DNA from: Micromonospora saelicesensis | GTDB taxonomy: Bacteria > Actinomycetota > Actinomycetes > Mycobacteriales > Micromonosporaceae | NCBI RefSeq assembly: GCF_900091575.1 | Contig: NZ_FMCR01000004.1 | Location: 124,001 to 188,000, forward strand | DNA length: 64,000 nt | Direction: 5' to 3' | Part shown: positions 23,413 to 30,663 of the stretch, in pieces | How the letters are laid out: each line of letters begins with the position of its first letter | Position numbering within the stretch: the first letter of the stretch is position 1 | Program-made: the position numbers and the translations under genes | Notes under the pieces: generated by a model | Seen by the model: only the letters and a program-made list of their open reading frames with translations | What the model was told of the DNA's origin: nothing | Databases searched by the model: none

Positions 23413-25488
23413 ATGGCGAGCGTCGGCGACAACCCCATCAGTGGTGCGGAACATGACCTACTCAAGCGCAGCGTGGGCGCGGCGAATATCGCAGGTGGCA
23501 TCCGCGACGTCGATGCGTCCGGAGGCTACGTCGTTGGGGTCTTTGGTCCCTGGGGCTCAGGCAAGACCTCGATTGTCAACATGATTGGCGAAGCCCTTCG
23601 GGCGGAGCCGGCCCTGCCGGTCATCGAGTTCAACCCCTGGATGTTCTCGGGAACCGACGAGCTGGTCCAAACGTTCTTCCGCGAGCTTGCCGCTCAGATG
23701 CGTTTGAAGGGTCCGAAGGTCGCGGCCATCGCCGAGTCGGTGAACACCTACGCCGACCTCCTTAGCCCGGTCGAAGCCCTGCCCGTCGTTGGCGCTTGGT
23801 TCAACCGGTTCAGGGGTGCCACGAAGGTCATCGCGGAGTATCAGGAGAAGCGCAAGGGAAGCATCGCGGACCAACGCCACAAGCTGGCCGTCGAGCTCGC
23901 AAAGCTGGATCGACCCATCGTAGTAGTCATCGACGACATCGACCGGCTCGAGTCGACCGAGATCCGGGACATCTTCAAGTTGGTTCGACTGACGGCAAGC
24001 TTCCCGAACCTTGTGTACGTCCTCGCCCTTGACCGCGTCCGCGTGGAGGCCGCCCTCGGCCAATCCGGATTCGATGGCCGCGCCTACCTGGAGAAGATCA
24101 TACAGCTCGGCATCGACGTCCCGTCGGTCCCGAACTCCGTCTTGCTTCGGCTACTGGGCGAGTCGCTCCAGGAGGCCGTTTCTGATCTGGGTGTGCTGGA
24201 GAGGTTCGACGAAGAAGCCTGGCCAGACATTCTCATGGAGATAGTCAGGCCACTCATCACGAACATGCGCGACATCGCCCGATACTGCGCCGCGGTCCGC
24301 GCTACATCCCGCACGCTAGGCAGCCAGGTCGAGTTCGTCGACGTGCTAGCGCTCGAGGCCATCCGAGTCTTTCTCCCTGACGTCTTCCAGTCGGTCGTGG
24401 CAGGCCGCGACGGACTCACCACCACCTCGTCAGCGAGCTTCAACCCGCGATACGAGAACCCCCGCCTGAAGGAGCAGGTGGATGCAGTCGTAGCAGGTGG
24501 CGCCAAGAAGCCTGAAGTCGTCAAAGCTCTCATCGAGCGGATCTTCCCAGCTGCACGCCGGCACATCGGTTCGAACAACTATGACTCGTCGTGGCAGTCA
24601 GGTTGGCTCAGAGGGCGTCGGGTCGCTCACCCAGATGTCTTCGCACTCTACTTGGAACAGGTCAGCAACGACGGCATGCGCGCCTTCGGAAACGCCGAAG
24701 CAGCATTCGCTCTTCTCGATGATGAGCGCGCGCTCGATGCTCTGCTCCGCAGCTGCGAGATCAGCGAACTCGAGGACGTCGTCAGCGCCCTGGAAGCCTT
24801 TGAGACCGAGTTCCCGGTAGACGCTGTCGTACCCGCATCCCGTGTATTGCTGAACCTCCTGCCGGACATGCCGGAACGGCCACGCGGGATAATGACCCTC
24901 GTTGACGCCAGACTGGTCGTAGTGCGTGTTGTCCTGCGCCTCCTGCGCCGTCTCGAGACACCTGACGAGGTGATGGACGCAGCCAATTCAATCCTGCCCG
25001 AGGTACCGCACTTCGCCTCCAGGTTCGAGCTCATCACCATCGTCGGATATCGAGAAGGCGCCGGCCACCGCCTCGTCTCAGAGACCGATGCGAAGGTACT
25101 CGAGAAGCAGTTTCATGAACAGTTGGCGGCGGCACCCTCCAGTAGACTTGCCAACGAGAAGGGGCTGCTCCGCCTCCTGTATTCGCCCAAGTTCTTCGGC
25201 GACGATGCCGATGTTGTGCACGTGGACCCCAAAGACATTCCGCTCTGTCGTGCGCTACTGCTTGATGCGCAGTCCATCGTCCGCAGCCAGCAGGTGGACA
25301 GACGCTCGGTCCAAAAGAGCGTGCGAATGAACTGGGATGTTCTCGTCGAAGTCCTCGGCGGAGAACCAGCTGTCAAGGAGGCTGTCGACGCGCTCCGCAG
25401 CACCGCGGACGACGAGTTAAATTCCGCAATCGAACTCGCCGACAAGTACCTTTCCGGTTGGCGGCCATCCGAGTGGGGCGACGACTGA
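23413..25488 (+). CDS. KAP-family P-loop NTPase, 691 aa
   Basis: ATG 23413. The KAP signature is clear: Walker A GPWGSGKTS (45-53), the typical FNPWMFSG (73-80), and Walker B VVVIDDIDRLE (170-180), followed by LVRLTASFPNLVYVLALDRV, the usual sensor region, and the LEKIIQL segment. In many KAP NTPases a membrane hairpin sits between Walker A and B; here the insert (~105-165) is not strongly hydrophobic, so the protein may be soluble. The C-terminal 350 residues are helical without known motif. KAP NTPases include PifA, which aborts T7 infection, so a defence role next to the nuclease system is plausible, not proven. Its own hairpin-bearing upstream region suggests a separate transcript. Confidence 0.85.
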   Translation: MASVGDNPISGAEHDLLKRSVGAANIAGGIRDVDASGGYVVGVFGPWGSGKTSIVNMIGEALRAEPALPVIEFNPWMFSGTDELVQTFFRELAAQMRLKGPKVAAIAESVNTYADLLSPVEALPVVGAWFNRFRGATKVIAEYQEKRKGSIADQRHKLAVELAKLDRPIVVVIDDIDRLESTEIRDIFKLVRLTASFPNLVYVLALDRVRVEAALGQSGFDGRAYLEKIIQLGIDVPSVPNSVLLRLLGESLQEAVSDLGVLERFDEEAWPDILMEIVRPLITNMRDIARYCAAVRATSRTLGSQVEFVDVLALEAIRVFLPDVFQSVVAGRDGLTTTSSASFNPRYENPRLKEQVDAVVAGGAKKPEVVKALIERIFPAARRHIGSNNYDSSWQSGWLRGRRVAHPDVFALYLEQVSNDGMRAFGNAEAAFALLDDERALDALLRSCEISELEDVVSALEAFETEFPVDAVVPASRVLLNLLPDMPERPRGIMTLVDARLVVVRVVLRLLRRLETPDEVMDAANSILPEVPHFASRFELITIVGYREGAGHRLVSETDAKVLEKQFHEQLAAAPSSRLANEKGLLRLLYSPKFFGDDADVVHVDPKDIPLCRALLLDAQSIVRSQQVDRRSVQKSVRMNWDVLVEVLGGEPAVKEAVDALRSTADDELNSAIELADKYLSGWRPSEWGDD

Positions 25489-25666
25489 TCGTTCACCTCT
25501 CCGATGCGGTCGCACTTCGCCACACACCGATTCGACTTATCCGGATCTGCTGCAGTGGGCCCGATCAGGTGCCGCAGATCAGTTGACGAACGTCTGTAGC
25601 ACCTCAGTCGACGGATGACAGCTTGTGAGCCGACTGTATTGCCGAATTGAGCTATTTCGGATCAAG

Positions 25667-25687
25667 GCGCCGCGCTCCGCGCGGCGC
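25667..25687. terminator. GC-rich hairpin at the start of the right attP arm
   Basis: GCGCCGCGC and GCGCGGCGC form a perfect 9-bp stem around a 3-nt loop, about 180 bp after the KAP stop. It could end the KAP transcript and protect the att region from read-through. Confidence 0.6.
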
Positions 25688-26026
25688 GGGCGGTGAGCCG
25701 GCCGGCGGCAAGCCGCCCCGGCCGCCTCCGGCGCCGGGGCGGAGAGCCACCGACTGCCGCCGGACCGCCGCCCCGAACTCCGCTGAATAGGACGCAGCAC
25801 GACCACGGCCAGGCGGCACGGAAGCCGGCAGGTCGACCTGATCGAGAGCCGGGGCTTCCGGCTGCCGCGCCAGTCCAACCCCGGGACTGGCTTGCCCCCG
25901 ACCTACCTCCCGCAGTCAGCGGGGCCCAACAGACCACCCTGAGCCGGTCGCACACGGCGCGGCCCACGCAGCCCCAGCAGTCAGCCTTAGAAGCCCCAGG
26001 GAGGCCCCTCAGGGCAAGATCGACCT

Positions 26027-26043
26027 GCCCACCATCTGCCCAC
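26027..26043. repeat. Right copy of 17-bp repeat, candidate integrase arm site
   Basis: Exact copy of 3463-3479 in the same orientation, about 98 bp from the right att core. Confidence 0.55.
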
Positions 26044-26095
26044 AACCAGTCGTCACGGGCTGGACTCAGCCAGACTCGGCTAGATCAACGACAAT

Positions 26096-26128
26096 GGCCC
26101 CCGATCAGCATCTCTGCTGGTCAGGGGC
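26096..26128 (-). terminator. Terminator of tRNA-Tyr (element-borne copy)
   Basis: Stem of GGCCCC with GGGGCC, continued by GATCAGCA with TGCTGGTC. Differs from the left copy by a few compensating or neutral changes, which shows that the element brought a related but not identical tRNA downstream region. Confidence 0.7.
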
Positions 26129-26140
26129 CGTGTCTGCACC

Positions 26141-26192
26141 TGGTGGCGGGTAGAGGATTCGAACCTCTGAAGCTTTCGCGACGGATTTACAG
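26141..26192 (-). repeat. attR: element-borne 3' half of tRNA-Tyr
   Basis: The 52 bases shared with attL (3334-3385). They are the last 52 bases of the intact tRNA, from the anticodon to CCA. Confidence 0.88.
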
Positions 26193-26224
26193 TCCGCTCC
26201 CATTGGCCGCTCGGGCAACCCGCC
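26141..26224 (-). tRNA. tRNA-Tyr (anticodon GTA)
   Basis: 84 nt including an encoded CCA. The acceptor stem GGCGGGT pairs with ACCCGCC; the anticodon loop reads CTGTAAA (GTA, Tyr); the T-arm is AGAGG-TTCGAAT-CCTCT; a long variable arm (GCGAAAGC) marks a class II tRNA as expected for bacterial Tyr. The 3' half comes from the integrated element, the 5' half from the chromosome, and the gene remains intact. Confidence 0.93.
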
Positions 26225-26371
26225 AGGGCACCCCACCGCGTCGTAACGCGGCGGCGGAAGCAAGGATAGCGGCTCCCCCCGGCACCTACGCAACCGGGTA
26301 CGGTCAGGGGGTCGTGCCGCTGGTCGGCGGCCGACGGCAGGCCCAGACCGCCGGACAGCAGGAGCAGAAAC

Positions 26372-26866
26372 ATGGCAGCGAACCCGTCGTTCGACATCGT
26401 GAGCAAGGTTGACCGGCAGGAGGTCGACAACGCCCTTCGGCAGGCGGAGAAGGAGCTTGCGACGCGGTTCGACTTCCGCGGCACCGGCGCTGAGATCTCC
26501 TGGTCTGGCGAGGAGGCGATCGGCCTTCAGGCGGAGACCGAGGAGCGCGTCCGCGCTGCACTGGACGTGTTCAAGGAGAAGCTCGTCAAGCGGAACATCT
26601 CGCTGAAGTCGCTGGATGCTGGGGAGCCGCGCCCGTCGGGCAAGATCTTCAAGATCGACTGCAAGGTGATCCAGGGCATCGAGACGGACAAGGCCAAGGC
26701 GATCAGCAAGAAGATCCGCGAAGAGGGCCCCAAGGGCGTGCAGGCGCAGATCCAGGGCGACCAGCTGCGGGTCACCGGCAAGAAGAGGGACGACCTCCAG
26801 GCGGTCATCTCGCTGCTCAAGGGCGAGGACTTCGGCGTCGCCCTCCAGTTCAACAACTACAGGTAG
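26372..26866 (+). CDS. yajQ: YajQ-family nucleotide-binding protein, 164 aa
   Basis: Full-length match to the family: begins MAANPSFDIVSKVDRQEVDN, with RFDFRGTGAEISW, the middle KRNISLKSLDAGEP and the end GKKRDDLQAVISLLKGEDFG VALQFNNYR. YajQ proteins fold as two RNA-binding-like domains; some bind cyclic di-GMP and act as transcription co-factors. AGGAGCAG lies before the ATG. Divergent from tRNA-Tyr and transcribed alone. Confidence 0.93.
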   Translation: MAANPSFDIVSKVDRQEVDNALRQAEKELATRFDFRGTGAEISWSGEEAIGLQAETEERVRAALDVFKEKLVKRNISLKSLDAGEPRPSGKIFKIDCKVIQGIETDKAKAISKKIREEGPKGVQAQIQGDQLRVTGKKRDDLQAVISLLKGEDFGVALQFNNYR

Positions 26867-27000
26867 GGCAGATCCGGCCGGCTGGGCGATCGGGCCGACG
26901 GCATTCGGCCAGCTGGGCAGCCGTCATCCATCACTCACGACGGACCTCGGCGGCCCATCCGAGCCTGACTCAACCCACCCGGCCGGGGACGCCACCCGCC

Positions 27001-27106
27001 GAGTAGGCGTCAAGCCCACGCGAGCAGGCGTCAGGCCCACTGAAGCTGAGGAAGTCACCCGCCCGAGTCGGCGTCGACCCACCCAGGTCGGCGTCGACTC
27101 ACCCCG
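27001..27106. repeat. Imperfect 21-bp repeats, four copies
   Basis: Units start at 27001, 27022, 27065 and 27086, each like GAGTAGGCGTCAAGCCCAC with a few changes; two pairs are separated by 22 bp. It lies between convergent genes just after the stop of the 129-aa gene. No function evident. Confidence 0.65.
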
Positions 27107-27110
27107 CCGG

Positions 27111-27500
27111 TCAGGCTGACTCCGCACGGAGTCCGTCGACCACGAGTGCGTGGACAGAGCGCAGCACGGCGGCCTCCTGCTCGTGGCCCACGCTCCTGGC
27201 GACAGCGGCCCAGTGCGCGGCGCACTGGGCAGCCAGCTCCCATTGTCTGCGCGACAGCTTGACGGCGACTTCCTCGTCGTCGGTCGGCCAGTTCCCCGAG
27301 CCGGCGACGCCAGGGGTCCAGTGCGCGACCTGGTCCCATCCTGCTTCGCGGATGCCTGACCCTGTCTGCACGACCTGGTGAGGATCGCCGCTCTCCCCCG
27401 CAACGCTGACCTCGCTGTCGACCGCGCCATCCAGGTGGCGCCACTGGCGAGTGGTCATGCGCAAGCTGAAGGCTCGATCCGGGTCGTCGACGTGTTCCAT
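27111..27500 (-). CDS. Hypothetical protein, 129 aa
   Basis: Begins MEHVDDPDRAFSLRMTTRQW and has a second helical half (VAVKLSRRQWELAAQCAAHW) ending VHALVVDGLRAESA. The two halves share R-QW motifs and may be a duplicated helical unit. ATG 27500 lies 5 bp after the reductase stop, so it is the second gene of that operon. Longer frames overlap the reductase and are shadows. Family not recognised. Confidence 0.65.
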   Translation of the reverse strand: MEHVDDPDRAFSLRMTTRQWRHLDGAVDSEVSVAGESGDPHQVVQTGSGIREAGWDQVAHWTPGVAGSGNWPTDDEEVAVKLSRRQWELAAQCAAHWAAVARSVGHEQEAAVLRSVHALVVDGLRAESA

Positions 27501-27505
27501 GTGGC

Positions 27506-28054
27506 TCACCCCATCGGTACGCGGGCTCGGTAGACGACGCGGTACCAGTGCTCGGTCTCGCCGGGCAGCGACTCCAGCCGCACTTTGGTGCCGCCGGGGT
27601 GGTCGAACATGCGTACCCCGTCGCCGAGCAGCACCGGGGCGAAGAACATGAGGACCTCGTCGAGCAGCCCGGCCTCGATGCACTGCTTGGCGACGTTGGC
27701 GCCGAGGATGTTGACGTACCTGTCCCCGGCGGCCTCCTTGGCCTGGGCGACGGCGGTGTGCAGGTCACCGACGAACGTGACGTCCGCGGGTGGCTCGGCC
27801 GGTGGTCGGTGGGTGAGGACGAACACCGGCCCGTGGTACTGGCCGCCGAACGCGCCTTCGCTGTCGGTGCCACGGTTGGGGTCGTCGCCGCCGAATGTGC
27901 CGTTGCCGGCCAGGATCGCGCCGACGCTGTTGAGTAGGCGCTCCGCCGTCGGGTTGTCGCCGCCCAGGTGGTCGCTCAGCCACGACATGTCGCCGCCGGG
28001 GCCGGCGATGTAGCCGTCGAGCGACGCCGTCGCCGAATATAGAACCTTGGCCAT
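27506..28054 (-). CDS. Dihydrofolate-reductase-like (RibD C-terminal family) protein, 182 aa
   Basis: Starts MAKVLYSATASLDGYIAGPG, the typical N-terminal strand and SLDG motif of this family, with GGDMSWL, FVLTHRPPAEPPADVTFVGD, YVNILGANVAKQCIEAGLLD and FFAPVLLGDGVRMFD following in the expected order. These are NADPH-dependent reductase folds; the true substrate of such stand-alone proteins is usually unknown and need not be folate. Start fixed at ATG 28054; the extension to 28198 lacks the conserved start. Confidence 0.85.
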   Translation of the reverse strand: MAKVLYSATASLDGYIAGPGGDMSWLSDHLGGDNPTAERLLNSVGAILAGNGTFGGDDPNRGTDSEGAFGGQYHGPVFVLTHRPPAEPPADVTFVGDLHTAVAQAKEAAGDRYVNILGANVAKQCIEAGLLDEVLMFFAPVLLGDGVRMFDHPGGTKVRLESLPGETEHWYRVVYRARVPMG

Positions 28055-28136
28055 GAACCCAGGGTAGGCGGCGGAACCCGGGTTCCTGGAAATCGGGGTG
28101 TCCGCCGCGCAGGGATACCCCGACCTCAAGGAACCC

Positions 28137-28238
28137 GAGTGGATCAATCCGACCGGAAGCCCGCGCGGATCAAGCCGACCTGAAGCCGCGCGGATCAAGC
28201 CGACACGAAGCCGCGCGGATCAGGCCGACAGCAAGCCG
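28137..28238. repeat. Imperfect 25-26-bp tandem repeat, four copies
   Basis: GCGCGGATCAAGCCGACCTG-type units recur with GGAT at 28141, 28167, 28192 and 28217. The array lies between the reductase and MFS genes, which are both on the minus strand; it could come from slippage. No coding sense. Confidence 0.75.
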
Positions 28239-28265
28239 CAGGGGAGGCGGCCAGAAGACAGCAGG

Positions 28266-29525
28266 TCAGACGGGGACGGGGTCTTCGGCGCGTACCGCTG
28301 TGGTTTCCGCGCGGGCGATGGGCCCGGCGGGTAGTGCGGCGACCGCGGCCCCGACGGCGACCGCCGCCCCGGCGAACAGGAACGCCCAGCGGACGCCGCC
28401 GGCGTGGTCCACGATCACGCCGGCCACCGAGCCGCCGGCGGCGCTCGACGCCACCGCGACGGTGACCACCCAGGTGTACGCCTCGTTCAACATGCCGGTC
28501 GGGGCGATCCGGCCGACCAGGGTGTTCTCCAGGGTCAGCGCGGGCGCGATGGTGGCCCCGCCGACGACCAGCGCGACACCCAGCGCGAGCGGGGTGGGCA
28601 TCACCGCGAACACGGCGAAGGTGGCGGCCAGCGCGGCGAGCAGCAGGGCGAACTGCCGGGTCATGTTCGGTGCGGGCTTGCGGACGCCGAACCAGAGCCC
28701 ACCGATGGCGCTGCCGACGCCCCAGACCGCGAGCAGGACGCCGGCGAGGCTTTCCGGGTCGCCGGTGGCGTGGTCGCTCGCGAACGCCGGCACGATCACA
28801 CCGGCGGCCCCGAACGCGATGCCCAGGCCGGCGACGCAGATAAGCAGGGCGGGGAAGCCGGGGACCCGGAGCGGGCCGAGCCCACGGGCGTGGTGTTCCT
28901 GCGGGTGCGGACGCCAGCCGCGCATGACCCGGCCGAGGGCCACGGCGGTCGTGCCGACCAGGGTGACCACGGCCGCACCGATCAGCGCGGCCGCCGCGTC
29001 GGCGACGAGGACGAAGCCTGCGACGAGCAGTGGGCCGAGGACGAAGACGATTTCGAACAGCGTGGTCTCGGCGGCCAGCGCGGTGTTGCGGAGGTGGTAT
29101 CGGCCGGAGTTGGGGCCGGTCAGGTCGTTCCAGGCGCCTCGGATGGCGGCGCTGAGCGGCGGGTAGGTGGCGCCGGCCACGCCTGCGGTGAGGTAGATGA
29201 CGGGGAGTGCGTCGTCGCCGGAGCGGCTGGCCAGCAGCAGCCCGATGAGCGCCAGCGGGTGGGCCACGGCGGTGAGCAGCAGGACGGGGCTGGGGCCGAC
29301 CCGGTCGGCGATCCGTCCGGCCACCGGGCTGAGCGCGGCACCGGCGAGGGCGTAGATGCCGCCGGCGATGGCGGCCAGTGAGTAGCGCCCCGTCACCTGC
29401 TCGACGACCAGGAGCAGCGCCAGCGGGGTCATGCCGATTCCGAGCCGCCCGATGATGCCGGTGATCAGCAGCATGGGCGCGCCGGGGATCCGCCAGACAC
29501 CCAGGTACTGACGCAGCGCGGTCAC
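28266..29525 (-). CDS. MFS transporter, 12-TM type, 419 aa
   Basis: Starts at GTG 29525 (VTALRQYLGVWRIPGAPMLL) behind GGGAGG; the upstream ATG frame lacks a ribosome site. Twelve hydrophobic helices; GRIADRVGPSPVLLL in loop 2-3 is the MFS motif A region. The family resembles actinobacterial efflux MFS proteins of the YfkF/MDR type. Substrate cannot be told. Single gene. Confidence 0.85.
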   Translation of the reverse strand: MTALRQYLGVWRIPGAPMLLITGIIGRLGIGMTPLALLLVVEQVTGRYSLAAIAGGIYALAGAALSPVAGRIADRVGPSPVLLLTAVAHPLALIGLLLASRSGDDALPVIYLTAGVAGATYPPLSAAIRGAWNDLTGPNSGRYHLRNTALAAETTLFEIVFVLGPLLVAGFVLVADAAAALIGAAVVTLVGTTAVALGRVMRGWRPHPQEHHARGLGPLRVPGFPALLICVAGLGIAFGAAGVIVPAFASDHATGDPESLAGVLLAVWGVGSAIGGLWFGVRKPAPNMTRQFALLLAALAATFAVFAVMPTPLALGVALVVGGATIAPALTLENTLVGRIAPTGMLNEAYTWVVTVAVASSAAGGSVAGVIVDHAGGVRWAFLFAGAAVAVGAAVAALPAGPIARAETTAVRAEDPVPV

Positions 29526-29621
29526 CGTGAACCTCCCGAGGATGTAATGAGCGTGAGCCGTTACGACCCTAACGCCGCCGCCGGACAGGAGGACAACGGA
29601 AATAGTCTCCGACACAGCGAT

Positions 29622-29654
29622 CCGCCCGTACCCGGCGCGGCCGGGTACGGGCGG
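29622..29654 (-). terminator. Terminator after htpX
   Basis: Perfect 14-bp stem CCGCCCGTACCCGG / CCGGGTACGGGCGG with a 5-nt loop, 18 bp after the htpX stop. No U-run, typical of high-GC actinobacterial terminators. Confidence 0.75.
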
Positions 29655-29672
29655 AGGCGGTGGATCAGCGGG

Positions 29673-30548
29673 TCAGCGCTGGAACTGCACCGGCCCCGAG
29701 TTGCGGGCCATCTGCTCCAGCCGGGCGACGCGGTCCTCCATCTTCGGGTGCGTGGAGAAGAGCGCTGCCATGCCGCCGCCCCGGAACGGGTTGGCGATCA
29801 TGAGGTGGGCGGTGCTGGTGAGCTGGCCCTGGGCCGGCAACGGCCGACGTCGGGCCACCGCGTCGATCTTGCGGAGCGCGCTGGCCAGGGCCAGCGGGTC
29901 GCGGCTCAGCTCGGCGCCGGAGGCGTCCGCCTGGAACTCGCGGCTCCGGCTGATCGCCAACTGGATCACCGTGGCCGCGATCGGGCCCAGGATCAGGGTG
30001 AGCAGCAGCACAGCCGGGTTGGGTCGGTCCTCGTCGTCTCCGCCGCCCAGCGGGATGAAGAAGGCGAGGTTCGCCAGCAGGGTGATGATGCTGGCCAGAC
30101 CGGCCGCCACGCTGGAGATCAGGATGTCCCGGTTGTAGACGTGGGACAGCTCGTGCCCGATCACGCCGCGCAGCTCGCGGTAGTCGAGGATCTCGGTGAT
30201 GCCCTGCGTCACGCAGACGGCCGCGTGCTGCGGGTTACGACCGGTGGCGAACGCGTTGGGCTGCGAGGTGGGGCTGACGTAGAGCCGCGGCATCGGCTGC
30301 CGGGCGTCGGTGGCCAGCTCCCGGACCATCCGGTACAGCTCGGGGAACTGCGCCTCGGTGACCGGTTGCGCCCCCATCGAGCGCAGTGCGAGCTTGTCGG
30401 AGTAGAAGTAGGTGACGCCGTTCATGACCAGAGACACGACGACGGCGATGACCAGACCGCCGCTGCCGCCGAACCAGTAGCCCACCGCCAGGATCAGGGC
30501 GCTGAGCAGGCCGAGCAGCGCTGCGGTCTTCAGACGGTTGTGGTGCAC
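29673..30548 (-). CDS. htpX: Membrane zinc metalloprotease HtpX, 291 aa
   Basis: Quality-control protease for membrane proteins. GTG 30548 with AAGGAG is the start (VHHNRLKTAALLGLLSALIL); the reading to 30614 is less supported. Zinc motif HELSH within GVIGHELSHVYNRDI, third ligand Glu in FQADASGAEL, membrane helices at the N-terminus (two) and after the zinc motif (two). Matches the family throughout, including the SQPNAFATGRNP segment. Confidence 0.92.
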   Translation of the reverse strand: MHHNRLKTAALLGLLSALILAVGYWFGGSGGLVIAVVVSLVMNGVTYFYSDKLALRSMGAQPVTEAQFPELYRMVRELATDARQPMPRLYVSPTSQPNAFATGRNPQHAAVCVTQGITEILDYRELRGVIGHELSHVYNRDILISSVAAGLASIITLLANLAFFIPLGGGDDEDRPNPAVLLLTLILGPIAATVIQLAISRSREFQADASGAELSRDPLALASALRKIDAVARRRPLPAQGQLTSTAHLMIANPFRGGGMAALFSTHPKMEDRVARLEQMARNSGPVQFQR

Positions 30549-30663
30549 GATGTCTCCTTCGGTGCACGGATCGCCGGGATCCGCTGACCGGTGTAACAAC
30601 CCGGTACCCACCAACCATCCGTCTCAACGCTGAGAGTTGACTGAGACCGAAGCCCAGGTGGGG

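Larger units (their letters stand above)
25489..26140. other. Gene-free right arm of the element
   Basis: About 650 bases. The first part is AT-richer cargo tail. It then holds the hairpin at 25667-25687, a GC-rich stretch rich in small inverted repeats, the 17-bp arm repeat at 26027-26043 and the tRNA terminator at 26096-26128. Open frames across it (both strands) are Pro/Arg or Gly-rich and look non-coding. This is the expected attP arm. Confidence 0.55.
3334..26192. mobile_element. Integrated AICE (pSAM2/SLP1-type integrative conjugative element) in tRNA-Tyr
   Basis: About 22.8 kb bounded by a 52-bp repeat of the tRNA-Tyr 3' half (3334-3385 and 26141-26192). Inside are the AICE hallmark genes: tyrosine integrase, MerR-type excisionase, HUH replication initiator, FtsK-like translocase, SpdB/DUF2637 membrane protein and a GntR repressor. 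The identity extends beyond the tRNA into the terminator with one or two mismatches, so the element carries its own copy of tRNA end and terminator and restores an intact tRNA gene at its right end. SLP1 of Streptomyces is known to use a tRNA-Tyr site. Backbone genes lie at the left, cargo (18-25.5 kb) at the right. Broken genes, including the translocase, suggest the element may have lost self-transfer. Confidence 0.9.

Noticed and set aside
25662..26045. 127-codon minus-strand frame near the right att site
   Set aside because: Covers the arm repeat and GC-rich hairpins, has low-complexity Gly/Arg/Pro composition and no ribosome site.
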